DNA from: Isochrysis galbana
Lineage: Eukaryota; Haptophyta; Isochrysidales; Isochrysidaceae
Length of the DNA stretch: 64,000 bases
Assembly: GCA_018136815.1 (NCBI GenBank)
Contig: CM030941.1
Location: 1,859,582-1,923,581 of the forward strand
Direction of reading: 5' to 3'
The notes under the pieces are model-generated. The model was not told the DNA's origin and made no database searches. It was given only the letters and a program-made list of their open reading frames with translations. Of the stretch, positions 1 through 10,837 are shown piece after piece. Each line of letters begins with the position of its first letter. Position 1 is the first letter of the stretch. The position numbers and the translations under genes are program-made.

Positions 1-139
1 TGTAGGACGGGATGAGTGCGGTGAAGGTGCGACAATGGGTGACAAAAGGGAGGCGAGCACTCGGGCTGTGGGAGTATTCTAGACGCAGGTGTGAGGGAAG
101 CGCCAGGTGAGAGGATGAGACACTTCAAAATGGAAGCAC

Positions 140-1237
140 ACATTTTTGTAATCGGCGAGAGCGAGGAAGGCGTCGACGAGTCTATCCGGGACGTTCAGGT
201 TGAAGAGATGCACGAGTGCGCGCATTTCCTTCTTTGAGAGCGTTCCGGACTGGTCCTGGTCGAGCAATCGGAATCCCGTTCGCATCTCTGCGAAGCGAGT
301 CCTGAAGTGATCAGCGACGATCTTATGAAACTTTTTGACCTCGCCCAGCCCGATTCCCTCGAACGGGTCCTTCTTGGGGGTTTGTGGCTTGACTGGCTCC
401 GGCTCCTGGTCGTCCTGCAATTTCAGCGCGCGCTGGACGGCCTCGGCCTTGGCACGCCTGGACGCCTCAGCCTTCTCGCGTTGCTGGCGGTACGCAGTTG
501 TTGCGGGAGCCGAAGGACGTGGTATTTCCGGGTAAGCAAGCTCCTGGACAAGGACGAGAGGAGCATGGGGTGAGACCGGGGTGCACCTGGATGTCCCACC
601 CTTTGCGACGCTGAAAGTCCGCATTGCTCAGCTCATGTGCTTGGAACCCCAGATGGTTGGATGCCCACAACTCCGCTCCACATGTAAGCTTCACTTCTCA
701 ACATGCAGGATGCGCACCTTGTTGACGTACCGCCAGTCGGTCTTGCCATTCTTGATGGACCCGCGCGGAGATAGGCGCGGGCTGAAAAACCCATCGAGGC
801 GCTCGTCGGTGAGGACGTGCTCCATCCCAGCCAGCTTGGCTGCCGTCGAGAGCTGTTCGCGGCTCATGAAGTCGGAGCCGGAGTAGCGTGCAGAAAGCTG
901 CAGGTGGTTCTTTAGCTGCAAGGCAAGGACAGATGAGGCGAAATGATCAATGCTGCACCACCTCTCTCTTTGCCCCCCCGCCCCCCCTCCTCCCCCTTGC
1001 CTCAGCCATCGCTCCCGCTCACCCTCCTCCCCGCTCCAGCCCGGCCTCTCTCTCTCTCTCCTCCACCTGCGCTCGCTGTCGGTTGTACTGGATGCGGTCG
1101 TGTGCCGCAAGCACTTGCTCGTCTCGGTCCATCGTCGTCAAGAGGCTCCCGGGGACAAGGCGGGGGGTGGTCGTGGTCACCCGGGCCGATAGCGTCCGTC
1201 GCGGAGAGCTGAGCGCGTGCGGCGCACGCATCACCAT
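140..1237 (-). CDS. EF-hand protein, 5' part (continues beyond left edge)
   Basis: Three exons fit phase 0 throughout: 1067-1237, 718-915, and 543 down to about 140. The start is the ATG at 1237 or the in-frame one at 1231. Exon 2 carries a motif reading SPRLSPRGSIKNGKTDW. Exon 3 has a charged Ala/Arg/Glu helix, then a clear calcium-binding loop DQDQSGTLSKKE (Asp-1, Asp-3, Ser-5, Gly-6, Glu-12) followed by the exiting helix. A second loop would be expected next but lies past the probable donor near 140 and is not resolved. Exon 1 is hydrophilic and has no signal peptide, so a soluble calcium-responsive protein is likely. I do not recognise the exact family; axonemal EF-hand proteins share this layout, which is only an inference. 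Confidence 0.7.
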
Positions 1238-1800
1238 CGGAGAGGTGAGTGAGTCTGTTAGTGTCACACGCCCGCGGCCGCCGAGGGAGGAAAGGGGAGG
1301 AAGCTGAAGAGGGAGCTGTGGAGAGAAAAGAGAAGAGAGAAGAAGAAGAAGAGGGGCGGGAGGAGAGAAGAAGCCCGTGGGTGCTACTCGGCCAGAGAGC
1401 AGCGAACGAACAGAATGAACAGACGCGGCGGGGGAAGGGGGGGGGGGGGGGGGAGAGAGAGGGCACGCCTCGCTCGCCGGCGGAAAAGAAACGATCGACG
1501 GTCGACAGAGAGAGAAGAACGTTACGCTTCTCTGTCTCTCTCTCTGGTGCGCCCCGTCCCGGGGGGGGGGGGGGGAGGCAGGGGGACAGGGGCGGGACTA
1601 TGATCGTTCTCGACAGACAGTGAGAGACGGGGAGATGTGGATATGGGATACTGGTATTCGTAGGTGACATTTTTATTTAAGGTGGTAGGTGCAACTTTTT
1701 TCGCCCCTCCCTCCCCCTTTTCTCACGCGAGCTATGCGATGCGACGCAGCGCAAGCGCAGGCCCGAGGGCTGCAGCGACTCGCCGTCTGGGGTCTGATGC
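1238..1800. other. Purine-rich and homopolymer-rich intergenic DNA
   Basis: This upstream flank of the EF-hand gene is dominated by GA-rich runs and two long G tracts (about 1437-1452 and 1559-1575). Open frames here are low-complexity by-products. No gene is supported. Confidence 0.6.
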
Positions 1801-2660
1801 CTACAAGGCATATACGTATACAGCGTATACACACCAGGCCCCAAAACTGTGTATTATACACAGGTCGCCGAGGCCGTATACACAGTGTATACACAAGCGC
1901 GCGCGAGCGCGCGAGCGCGCGAGCCGCCCACGCGCAGCGATGGCGCGGCAAGGCCGCGGCGGCCCGCCTGCCCCCCCGCCCGTGGGAGCGCCCCCTCCAT
2001 CCACATTGCCTCCCCGTCCTCCTCTTCTCACTTCCACTTCTTGTGCTTTGTCCATACACATCAGCACATACATCACATGCTTCTTCAGCAACAAACACCA
2101 AACACCCATATATATTCCCATATATACATATACATATCATATACCATATACATAACACATAACATCATTATAAGTTATGCCATAAGTAAGACAACAAATA
2201 CACAAGCAAACATGACTGACTATGCTGTAAGTCTCAAGATGACATGTTCACAAGCTTCGTCATCTCCTGCATGCTCGTCGTCCGAGCCTTCTCCACTCTC
2301 TTCATCAGTATCCCACTTGCATATATGTCTGGGCGCCAAGCAGCGTCTTGCATGCGCGGCTGCAGGCCGAGTGATTCGTGACAAAAACCAATTTGTCTGC
2401 GGTCATGTGCGATAATCTCGACCGGGCAGCTGTCTTAATTTGTCCATACACATACACGGACCAATTTCGTTCTGCTGCCGATGCTGCAACAGACTGAGCA
2501 TATATATATTATATATAATATAGTAGTATATATATGATATATGTATACACACTATATATATACTACTACTACTATATTATATAGTATGCGTATACAGCTG
2601 TGTATACACTGTGTATACAGCCAAAGGCTGTATACACAGCGTATAATGTGTATACTCGGG
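1800..2660. repeat. AT-rich DNA with two clusters of GTATAC palindromes
   Basis: GTATAC occurs about four times at 1815-1900 and about six times at 2540-2655. A short TA-rich stretch at 2100-2170 and a nearly pure TA tract at 2497-2590 lie between or next to them. A perfect 14-bp inverted repeat with a 3-nt AAA loop occupies 2609-2639. The right cluster abuts the LTR at 2661. No coding signal was seen. Function is unknown; a protein-binding array or the end of a mobile element are both possible. Confidence 0.6.
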
Positions 2661-3097
2661 CCGATCAGACAACAACGGACGACGATCAAAGGGCGATCTG
2701 TCGGCGATCTTGTCTGGAACGGGAATCGCACCATAACGGAATCGAGGGGCAATCTTGCTACGCAGGATTCCAAGAGACCTACCAAATAAGACGAAAGGAG
2801 TGCGATGTGCCTAAGGGGGAGATGCGAAGAGGTCGCAAATTAAACCTGATTGCCCCCAGAAGCGGATAAAGAACCGCAGGGGAGATAGCAAATTAAACCT
2901 ATCTGCGAGGCGCCTGGGAGGAAGAAAGGTGGGGAAACTTCCCTTCTCTTTCGAGAGAAAGAGAGAGCGCGCTCCACAACCCACGATCCCATGCATCCAA
3001 GCGAAGCTTTTGACCGAGAACGAGAACGAGAGAATTATAACGATAAATACCGAATGACGAAGAGAAGCCTAACGAGTGTCGATTCGCGAATGCGACA
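2661..3097 (-). repeat. 3' LTR of the chromovirus
   Basis: This 437-bp copy is intact. Its minus-strand start, TGTCGCATTCGCGA, directly follows a run of G residues that serves as the polypurine tract. It matches the two halves of the other LTR over its whole length with only a few substitutions, clustered near 3067-3078 and 2862-2871. Confidence 0.9.
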
Positions 3098-4110
3098 CCC
3101 CCCTGCTAGGATCGAGCGTCCCGCGAGGAAAGAACAGAACCTAACGGATAGCGGAGAGCTCCAAACAAGCCGCGAGAAAGGCGGAAGAGCAATCCTGAAC
3201 GAGACCGAATGAGCCAAGAGCGAAGAGCGAATAAATCCGAAGAGCGAATGAAACAATAAATCTGAAGAGCGAATGAAACAATAAATCCGAATGGATGGAG
3301 AGCCGCGCACCCAACGCCGAACCAAGACGGAAGACGTGATGAGCGACGCACCGAGAAGTTACGAACAACCGAGGACCGATGAGAACGCAGAACGACGAGA
3401 ATCGAGAATCGAGAGTCGAGAGCGAGAAACGAAGAACGCGGAACGACGAGAATCGAGAATCGAGATCGAGAGCGAGAAACGAAGAACGATAAGACCGCGG
3501 AACGATGAGAATCGAGAATCGAGAATCGAAGAACGAACGACGAACGACGAACGACGAACTATAAGAATAGTGCACGACGATCGAAGAGACAAGGGGTACC
3601 ACACCCGTCCGGACGATGAGGTGTAGAATCGGCGGCCGGCGCGGCAGACCGCAGGACTCAACGCTGCAACCCATCCCCTTCTCTCTTTTACGAGAGTTTT
3701 ACCTGGATGTTTGGGCGGTGTGGCGGCACCCAAGTCACAACGCGGCGTCTCCTGTTCTTCGATATATGAGTAGTCGAACAGCCAACGGCGAAAGGCGGCG
3801 AGATATCACGACGGGCTCGGCACGTCACGCGCGAGCTAGACGACGAGGTACGGGGGTCTCCTGACAGAGCGCAGCGAAAGGGGAGGGAGATCCATCCTCC
3901 GTGGTCGAAAGGGGGGGCGAGCCATACCTCTCTTCCCGCGGGGGGAACTATTCGGCGGCCGCGGGGGGAAAATTCGGCGGCCGCGGGGGGGGGAAATTCG
4001 GCGACCGCTGGGGGGGGAACTGGAAAAGAATTCCCGTACGTTCCCGTACCCCGATCAAACGTAAACGACGGCGTTGAGAGATATCTGAAGGGGCGTGACA
4101 GTCGCGACTG
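3098..4110 (-). other. Chromovirus 3' untranslated region with tandem repeats
   Basis: Between the pol stop and the 3' LTR lie short tandem arrays. Units built on GAATCGAGAATCGAGA occur at 3385-3530, a 25-bp unit containing AATGAAACAATAAATC is duplicated at 3235-3290, and a TTCGGCGGCCGCGGGG-like unit occurs three times at 3950-4015. No gene was seen. Confidence 0.6.
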
Positions 4111-7100
4111 TCAGAAGAACGCAGAGGGTGTATCGAGCAGAGAGACGAGGGTGCGATCCGATGGCGACAGGCGTGCGAGAGCCTCGGAGCGACAGCGAAC
4201 GAAGGTAGGCGAGGCAAGGGCATCGTGCGCAAATGCGTGGGAGCCAAACCACGGGGAACCGCGCGACGATCCCGACGAGTACCACCACTGCCCGAGGACG
4301 AAGACCGCGTGCTGCGGCCGCATCATTGGACCTGCAGGGTTGGCAACAGACGGGCGGGCTGAGACGGGCAAATGGGAGACATGAGCAATGGGGCCACTGT
4401 GCGAGGACGGTGCGAGACGAGGCGAGCGGCGCGGGGCCTGATGATCCGAGCCGGTGGTCTCGGATCCCACGGGAGCTTCGATCGCGTGCGACGTCGGTGG
4501 AGCTGAGACGGTCTGAGATTGTGATTCTGCAGCCCGCTTTCTCATCTGAGGCTTACGAAGAGGAGGGAAGGGGTGAGCATCATCATAGGCGGTGACGAGC
4601 GACTCGCAGCGGCGAAGCAGTTCGGCTAGCGGCTCCCATGTGGCCGCAGCTTTCGCGTAGCCACGCCATTTGACGAGGTACTGTCTGGAATCGCCTCGAC
4701 CCTTGCGGTCAAGAAGTGCATCAACCAGATACTCGTCTGCTTGGACGGGATCTTCATCTGTGAGGGTATAGTAGGGACGGAGGTTAGTCACATGCACCTC
4801 CTCGGAGAGGAGGCGATTTTCTTGGTCGCGTAGTCGGTAGCGGCCAGCGCCAAGCGCCTCAGCGATGCGGTATGGTCCGCTGTAGTGGTAGAGGAGCTTG
4901 TTGCGGTGTCCTGGAATCTTGCGAACCACCCTATCACCTGGGGCAAATTGGATAGGGGGAGAGTGAGTGCGTAGTGTGTCAGCGAGTGCGTCGGCTTGAG
5001 ATTCTAAAGTTGCATCATAAGCCGCGGCCCACGCCGCCTTTAAACGACAATGCATTTTCCAAGCGTACGAGCGAATTTCCTGAGGTAACTCGGGAGGTGG
5101 GCCAGTGTCAGGTGGATCAGAAAGCTGTGCAGGCAGGCGAAGCTCACGGCCATAGAGCAAGGCAGCAGGCGACATGCGGGTAATGCGATTAGCTGAAGCG
5201 CGCATGCTCATTAGAAAGAACGGGAGATGATCGACCCAATGGCCGCCGCCTTCATCGGTAGCGCGAGCCATGTTGATCAAGGTTTGTTGAGCTCGTTCAA
5301 CCAGGCCCACACTCTCGTGATGATGAGGTGTGCTCGGCCGTAGGTCGGTGCCAGTGCGCTCAAGGATGATCGAGGTGAGTTGGCTAGCAAGGTTGCTGCC
5401 AGAGTCCGAGCGAAGTTGCCTTGGTACTCCGTGCCGAGAAACGACGTACGACATGAAGGCGTGAAGTGCGTCGGCACTCGAGGGGTCGCCGTTGTGAGGG
5501 GCCGCCTCAATCCAACGAGTGAGCGAGTCCACGAAAACGAGGAGCTTGTCGAAGCCTCGAGAGCCCTTGACGAAGTCGTGCGTAGGAGCCATCGAGACGA
5601 CGTCGCAGAAGACGATGTCGAACGGATAGGCGCCGACCTGCGGTCCCTTGGGGTCTGCGAGGTGGCGGAAGGGTGGCTTAGCTAAAGTGCACTCGTGGCA
5701 TTGGCGAACGTGCTCAGAGACGTCTGCGTTCATGCCAGGCCAAAAATATCGGTCTCGTAGAAGGCGCGCCATTCGATTGTCGCCGAGGTGGCACAAGTGG
5801 TCGTGAAAGGCTTCGAGGTAGGCGCGGCGCATCGTCTTCGGCACGTAGAGGCAGATCTTCTCGCCGTCTCTCGTCGGCACTCGACGGTAGAGCAGTCCAG
5901 ATCGCAACAGGCATCGAGAAGATTCACGACTGAGCCAGCGCAAGCGACGGTGATCGAGATCGGGGTTGTGAGGAGACGAGGAGAGGAAGCGAATGAGGTC
6001 GTGGCAGTCAGGGTCCTCGGCCTGTGCCTCCTTGAGCGCCTCGGCGTTGGGTGTACCGACGTCGAGGTAGGAGAGGTTGATGGAATCCCTGGTCGTAGAG
6101 GACAACCTGGACGATCGTTCGTCGGCTTGCAGACTGGAGGCCGTGGTGGTACGAGAACGAGAGGCGGCGACGGCTGGTGGCTGACCATCCGATGCCGTGG
6201 TGGAGCGAGAGTTAGGGACGACGGCGGCTAGTAGCTGCCCACCCCCCTGCTTAGGAGCGGACGTCTCCGACGTCTCGTCGTCTGCCGCCACCAAGCGCGA
6301 CACTCCATCAGCGTCTTTGTGGTTCGCGCCAGGTTTGTGCTCGACGGTAAAGCGGTACTCGGACAACTTGAGCGCCCATCGCATCAAGCGCGACGCCGGC
6401 CCACCCTGGACGGTGTCCTTCATGGTGTGCAACCAACGGAGCGCTTGGTGATCGATGACGAGGCGAAAGTGCCGGCCCCAAAGGTACGGTCGCCAAGTGC
6501 GAATGCTTTCCAGGGCGGCGAGAAGCTCCACCTCGGTGGTGGTCCAATGACGCTCCGCGGCGGTGAGGCGGCGACCGTAATACGCGACGACATGCTCGTG
6601 CCCATGATCGTCGACTTGCGACAGAATACCACCAATACCCAGGGTACTGGCCGCGTCCGTTTTGACGATGAACTCTTTGTCGTGACGAGGCGCCGCCAAC
6701 ACTGGAGCAGACGTGATGAGCTCGATGAGGCGACGGATCGCTGTCTGACACTCAGGTGACTGAGAGACGGTAGCCACATCGACGCCCGTACGAGTAAGGT
6801 CGGTGAGAGGTGCCGCGACGTGCGCGAAACCCTTGATGAACCGACGGTAGTACGAGCAAAGACCGAGAAACGAGCGGACCTTTTCGAGCGAATTGATGTG
6901 ACGTGGATCAATCGAGCGTACCGCCTCGACTTTCTTGGGGTCCATCTCGAGACCACGACGAGAAACGACGTGCCCAAGGTACTCGCCCTTGATAGCGAAC
7001 AAGATGCACTTGGAGGCCTTACACGAGAGACCGGCCCACCGGAGGCGCTCGAGGACGAGATCGAGACGGTGAAGCATTTGCTCGAATGAGGCGTCGATGC

Positions 7101-8355
7101 GTTCTTCGAGCGTGCTGCCTGTACCTGTCGACCAAATCCCGATGTCGTCCAGGTACGGCATGCAAATTTCCCATGCGAGGCCTTGGAGCACCGCGTCCAT
7201 GAGACGACACATGTAGGAAGGGCCGGATTGGACGCCGAACGGGAGGTAATTGAACTCGTACTTCTGGCGGTGGGTGCAGAACGCCGTGATGGGTTTGTCC
7301 TCCTCCTTGATGGGCAGACACCAGAAGCCGGAGGCGAGATCGAGCAAGCAGAGAAAGAGAGAATCTCGAGAACCTTGGCCTCGGGATAGACGATCGATAG
7401 CTTCGACGGTGAGCGGTAGAGGGCTGTCCGAGATACGAAGCTTCGAGTTCGTATCGCGATAGTCGACGCAGAAGCGAACGGATCCGTCCTTCTTGCCGAC
7501 TAGGACGACCCGCGAAGCCCAAGGCGAATTCGACTTGCGGATGATGCCCGCCGCCTCCATCTCGGCGACGTGCTTGTCGACGATGGCGCGGCCCTCGTCA
7601 CCCATCTTGGACGGAGCGTGTCGGTGGGCTGTAGCACCGGGGAGGAGAGGCAGCTCGACCTCCATGACGTGCGTGTGCCGAGGGTTCTTCGGGTCGAGGG
7701 CGAACGCGTCGATATGCCGTGCCAGCAGGCAGCGTACGCGCTGCTTCTGGGACGGCGACAATTGCTTGTCGGGGTCAATGGTGATAGCGTCGAGGAGCGC
7801 GCGCTGTGCCTCGGGCGGCGGGACCGTAGCAGACGGTGGAGAAGGAGAGAGATGAAGAAGGGAGTCGGGCAGCAGGCCCGGGGCCTCTCCACGACGAGAC
7901 GGCTGGCTTGGCGCGACCGAGGCGACCGAGAGGCGTTCGAGCGCGGGATGGTAGGGCTCATAGGCGGCCTCCGAGTCCGATGGCAGGGGTGGCGGTGCCT
8001 CGAGGCATGCGCGGGACGAGTGGAGGGACCCCCCCAGAGGATTATCCTCATCCTGGAAAGCCTCAGGCTTGGACCCGTCTCCGACGGACTCCGGCGGTGA
8101 AGGCGGAGATGATGGCGGAGGCACCGCAGAGAGATCAGGAGGAGAGGCGAGGGAGGGCATCACCTCCCCCTGTGAAGGTGGTGGTGGATGACCGTCCGGA
8201 GAGGAGAAAGGGGGCAGGGCAGGCATGATGCCCGACTCTGCAGAGGTGGGGGTGACCCCCATTGAGACGTCCAGCGCGGGACGCACCGGATAAGATTCTA
8301 CACCTGACGAATTGTGATGGCCCATAGGGCCTGAGGGCAATGAGGAAGGGGCCAA
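4111..8355 (-). CDS. Chromovirus Pol polyprotein (RT, RNase H, integrase, chromodomain)
   Basis: A single 1414-residue frame. The first 200 residues are Pro/Ser-rich, with no CCHC knuckle and no recognisable retropepsin DTG/DSG site. Reverse transcriptase follows, with FCVDYRDTN near residue 294 and the YLDD catalytic motif near 398. RNase H starts near 563 (VKTDAAS). The integrase zinc-binding HHCC lies near 850-890, and the DDE core includes FVDSLTRW, RSDSGSN and the Glu in HESVGLVERAQ. A chromodomain sits near 1207-1260 (QYLVKWRGYAKAAATWEP). This order is that of Ty3/gypsy chromoviruses, whose chromodomain directs integration to particular chromatin. The frame is intact, so the enzymes may be active, but particle formation would need Gag from another element. 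Confidence 0.93.
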   Translation of the reverse strand: MAPSSLPSGPMGHHNSSGVESYPVRPALDVSMGVTPTSAESGIMPALPPFSSPDGHPPPPSQGEVMPSLASPPDLSAVPPPSSPPSPPESVGDGSKPEAFQDEDNPLGGSLHSSRACLEAPPPLPSDSEAAYEPYHPALERLSVASVAPSQPSRRGEAPGLLPDSLLHLSPSPPSATVPPPEAQRALLDAITIDPDKQLSPSQKQRVRCLLARHIDAFALDPKNPRHTHVMEVELPLLPGATAHRHAPSKMGDEGRAIVDKHVAEMEAAGIIRKSNSPWASRVVLVGKKDGSVRFCVDYRDTNSKLRISDSPLPLTVEAIDRLSRGQGSRDSLFLCLLDLASGFWCLPIKEEDKPITAFCTHRQKYEFNYLPFGVQSGPSYMCRLMDAVLQGLAWEICMPYLDDIGIWSTGTGSTLEERIDASFEQMLHRLDLVLERLRWAGLSCKASKCILFAIKGEYLGHVVSRRGLEMDPKKVEAVRSIDPRHINSLEKVRSFLGLCSYYRRFIKGFAHVAAPLTDLTRTGVDVATVSQSPECQTAIRRLIELITSAPVLAAPRHDKEFIVKTDAASTLGIGGILSQVDDHGHEHVVAYYGRRLTAAERHWTTTEVELLAALESIRTWRPYLWGRHFRLVIDHQALRWLHTMKDTVQGGPASRLMRWALKLSEYRFTVEHKPGANHKDADGVSRLVAADDETSETSAPKQGGGQLLAAVVPNSRSTTASDGQPPAVAASRSRTTTASSLQADERSSRLSSTTRDSINLSYLDVGTPNAEALKEAQAEDPDCHDLIRFLSSSPHNPDLDHRRLRWLSRESSRCLLRSGLLYRRVPTRDGEKICLYVPKTMRRAYLEAFHDHLCHLGDNRMARLLRDRYFWPGMNADVSEHVRQCHECTLAKPPFRHLADPKGPQVGAYPFDIVFCDVVSMAPTHDFVKGSRGFDKLLVFVDSLTRWIEAAPHNGDPSSADALHAFMSYVVSRHGVPRQLRSDSGSNLASQLTSIILERTGTDLRPSTPHHHESVGLVERAQQTLINMARATDEGGGHWVDHLPFFLMSMRASANRITRMSPAALLYGRELRLPAQLSDPPDTGPPPELPQEIRSYAWKMHCRLKAAWAAAYDATLESQADALADTLRTHSPPIQFAPGDRVVRKIPGHRNKLLYHYSGPYRIAEALGAGRYRLRDQENRLLSEEVHVTNLRPYYTLTDEDPVQADEYLVDALLDRKGRGDSRQYLVKWRGYAKAAATWEPLAELLRRCESLVTAYDDAHPFPPLRKPQMRKRAAESQSQTVSAPPTSHAIEAPVGSETTGSDHQAPRRSPRLAPSSHSGPIAHVSHLPVSARPSVANPAGPMMRPQHAVFVLGQWWYSSGSSRGSPWFGSHAFAHDALASPTFVRCRSEALARLSPSDRTLVSLLDTPSAFF

Positions 8356-8715
8356 GCCGGCGGCAGGCGCGGCGAGGGAGACGACTTCGGAGGTGCTGAC
8401 GGGCTGAAGCCCGTCAGCAGACAGCAGAGGAAGGCGGGCAGGCGGGCTTGAGCGAGGGCGAGGACGGCGGCGAAAGCGACATCGAACGAGCGGCGAGAGG
8501 CGAGGGCGAGTGAGAGGAGGGCTGTGATGGCAGGGGCTGGTGAGGAGAGGCGAGGTTGTTGGGTACGAGTGTTACGAGAGCGAGAGCGACGAGAGCGAGA
8601 GCGACGACGGATGACGACTGGCGACAGGACGACGGACAGAGACACCCAGGAAAACACCCCGACTCTCGCCCCACGACTTTCTCACATAACTCGACTGAAA
8701 TCAAACCCAAACACT

Positions 8716-10105
8716 CCGATCAGACAACAACGGACGACGATCAAAGGGCGATCTGTCGGCGATCTTGTCTGGAACGGGAATCGCACCATAACGGAATCGA
8801 GGGGCAATCTTGCTACGCAGGATTCCAAGAGACCTACCAAATAAGACGAAAGGAGTGCGATGTGCCTAAGGGGGAGATGCGAAGAGGTCGCAAATTAAAC
8901 CTGATTGCCCCCAGAAGCAGATAACGAACCGCAGGGGAGATAGCAAATTAAACCTATCTGCGAGGCGCCTGGGAGGAAGAAAGGTGGGGAAACTTCCCTT
9001 CTCTTTCGAGAGAAAGAGAGAATAATAAAATGACTGAGCATTAGTACCACTACTCTCACTAGCCCCGGTACTAACACGACAACCCTCAGCGCACCTGCCC
9101 GTACACCTTGGCGCGTGTTGATGCCACAGACACATACACCTATGCCCCCCTTCGAATCTCCCCCCTCGCAAGCCCCCGGCTCCCATTCTAACTCCCCACA
9201 AGTTAAAATGAGGGAAAACCCATTGGGGCGGACCGACCTACGTCGGGCGACCCTCCGGGAAAAAGCACCGGGGGGGGGGGGAGGAACCTCTCGTCAATAA
9301 AGAGGATCGGCCCTTCCAGCTCGCGCCGTGAGCAGTTCTCGAGAAATAAATGACTGCGAGTCGAGTAGCCTGTGCCACCTTCAAGATACTCTCCCCGATC
9401 TTGAGCCACTCCCTTCTCTCTCCCGCCTGTCGCCGGCCGCCCCCTACCCGTTTGCTAACGCAAACGGGACCTGTTTCTAACCGCACTCCATCGGGGGGGG
9501 TGCAAATCCCCCCCTCTCCCTCTCTCCGCTCTCACCCCTCGAAGTCCCTGCGGCGCGTCGCCATGCGGCGCGCCCTGACCTGCTCTCAGAGGTCCTGTGG
9601 GGGCTCCCAGAGGGCCAGCCAGGGCAGCTCAGGGGGCAGAGGAGGCTGGGGCTCAGCCCCTGGCCCCCCCTGCCTCTCCCACGCTCGCCTCGCTGGCCAT
9701 GGGAGCCTCCCAAAGGCCCCAGGATGCCTGGCGACCAGGGACAGGGGGGGAGTCAGCTCGAGGGCAGGCCCAATGCGGGCGTGGGAGTGCGGTTCGCGGC
9801 CCGCGCCCCCTGAGGGTCTGGGCTGATTTGATGAGTGCCCTGCCCCTGCCAAAGGGCAGGGGCTGGGGTTGAGTGTACGGTCCCACCCCGGGGGGTGTCC
9901 GCGATGGAGAGTGGGGGGCGCGAGGCCCCCATTGTCCCCCACTTATAAAAGTAGGTTGACGAGAGAAAGAGAGAGCGCGCTCCACAACCCACGATCCCAT
10001 GCATCCAAGCGAAGCTTTTGACCGAGAACGAGAACGAGAGAATTATAACGATAAATACCGAATGACGAAGAGAATTATAACGGGTGTCGATTCGCGAATG
10101 CGACA
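8716..10105 (-). repeat. 5' LTR of the chromovirus, split by an insertion
   Basis: The LTR is present as 8716-9021 (306 bp) and 9975-10105 (131 bp), which together give exactly the 437 bp of the 3' LTR. The gap is a 938-bp retroelement plus a duplicated target. Confidence 0.9.
9022..9959 (-). mobile_element. Retroelement copy B1 inside the 5' LTR
   Basis: The insert is bounded by a 15-bp target duplication, CGAGAGAAAGAGAGA, at 9007-9021 and 9960-9974. Read on the minus strand it ends ...AATGCTCAGTCATTTTATTATT, an AT-rich tail like that of LINE or SINE retroposons. Two hairpins are conserved with the copy at 40322-41229: one built on CCCGTTTGC/GCAAACGGG near 9448-9470, and one on GCCCCTGCC/GGCAGGGGC near 9841-9863. 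No reverse transcriptase was seen, so it is probably non-autonomous. Short frames within it are conserved between copies, but nucleotide identity alone could explain that. Confidence 0.8.
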
Positions 10106-10837
10106 CTGCCTCTGCCTCTTCCTCCCGCGCGCGCGCGGCACAGTTGGGGTTGGGGTTGAAGGTGGACATGGTGGGGTGAGGAGAGGGGGAGAGAGGGGCT
10201 GCGGCGCTCGCGCGCTCGCGACTCGCGACTCGCTCGCGACACTCGCGACGCTCGTGAGAAGAGAGATACAGGGGGGGGGGGAGAAAGGAGAAAGGGGGCC
10301 CCCTCCTGTATCACTGTGTTTTGGACTGTGTTTGGCTGTGTTTCTACAAATGCAAAACACAGCCTGTGTTTACTGTGTTTGGAGACGCCCCCACTGTGTT
10401 TCCCAGCTAGGGCTGAGGGGCGGGGAAGAGAGCGGAACGCCAGACTTTACCAATGTCAAGATTTTTGGCAACGAGGGGTAGAGTAGCTCTACAGGCTTGG
10501 CCATGGGGAGAGCTAAGCATGTACTCCTATGGGAGGGGAAGATGAATTGGTTCAGTTGGTGGGAAGCCCAGAAATTTCAACCTAAGCTATCCTTGAGGCA
10601 CAAAGGCCAGAGTCCTACGAATGCATGGAAATCGTAGGACGCGGTCCTACAATGTAGGACGGAACCGGCTGACCGCGGGGGGGCCACTCTGCGAAGCGGG
10701 CCGCTCTGCGAAGCGCAAGCCTCTAGAGCTCTTGACTACTTTACTTCACAGAGGACGTATCTCTCATCATCAGCGGTTCTCGCCGCACCGTCGTCCGTCC
10801 ACCTCTCGGACTCTCTGCTAGGAGGAGTCATTCTTCC
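10106..10837. other. Intergenic DNA with short repeat motifs
   Basis: This stretch contains GC-rich CGCGAC repeats (10203-10256), a G run, and six copies of a CTGTGTTT motif at 10312-10400. Small hairpins built on GTCCTAC/GTAGGAC lie near 10613-10665. No gene was recognised. Confidence 0.5.

Larger units (their letters stand above)
2661..10105 (-). mobile_element. Ty3-type chromovirus LTR retrotransposon, gag-less, with nested insertion
   Basis: Two direct repeats of 437 bp bound the element: 2661-3097, and 8716-9021 plus 9975-10105. Transcription is right to left. A G-rich polypurine tract lies just inside the 3' LTR at 3098-3104, immediately before the LTR start TGTCGCATTCGCGA. One long pol frame fills 4111-8355. 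Only about 360 bp separate pol from the 5' LTR, so there is no room for gag. The LTRs differ at about six positions by eye, implying recent insertion. The left LTR end is not a canonical TG...CA terminus, and I could not find matching target-site duplications at the outer ends. Confidence 0.9.

Noticed and set aside
8298-8657. Minus-strand frame upstream of pol as a gag gene
   Set aside because: It is short, overlaps the pol start, and is Ser/Arg-rich without CCHC or capsid features.
10490-10620. tRNA-like boxes around 10537-10548
   Set aside because: An A-box-like TGGTTCAGTTGG is present, but there is no acceptable B box or cloverleaf.
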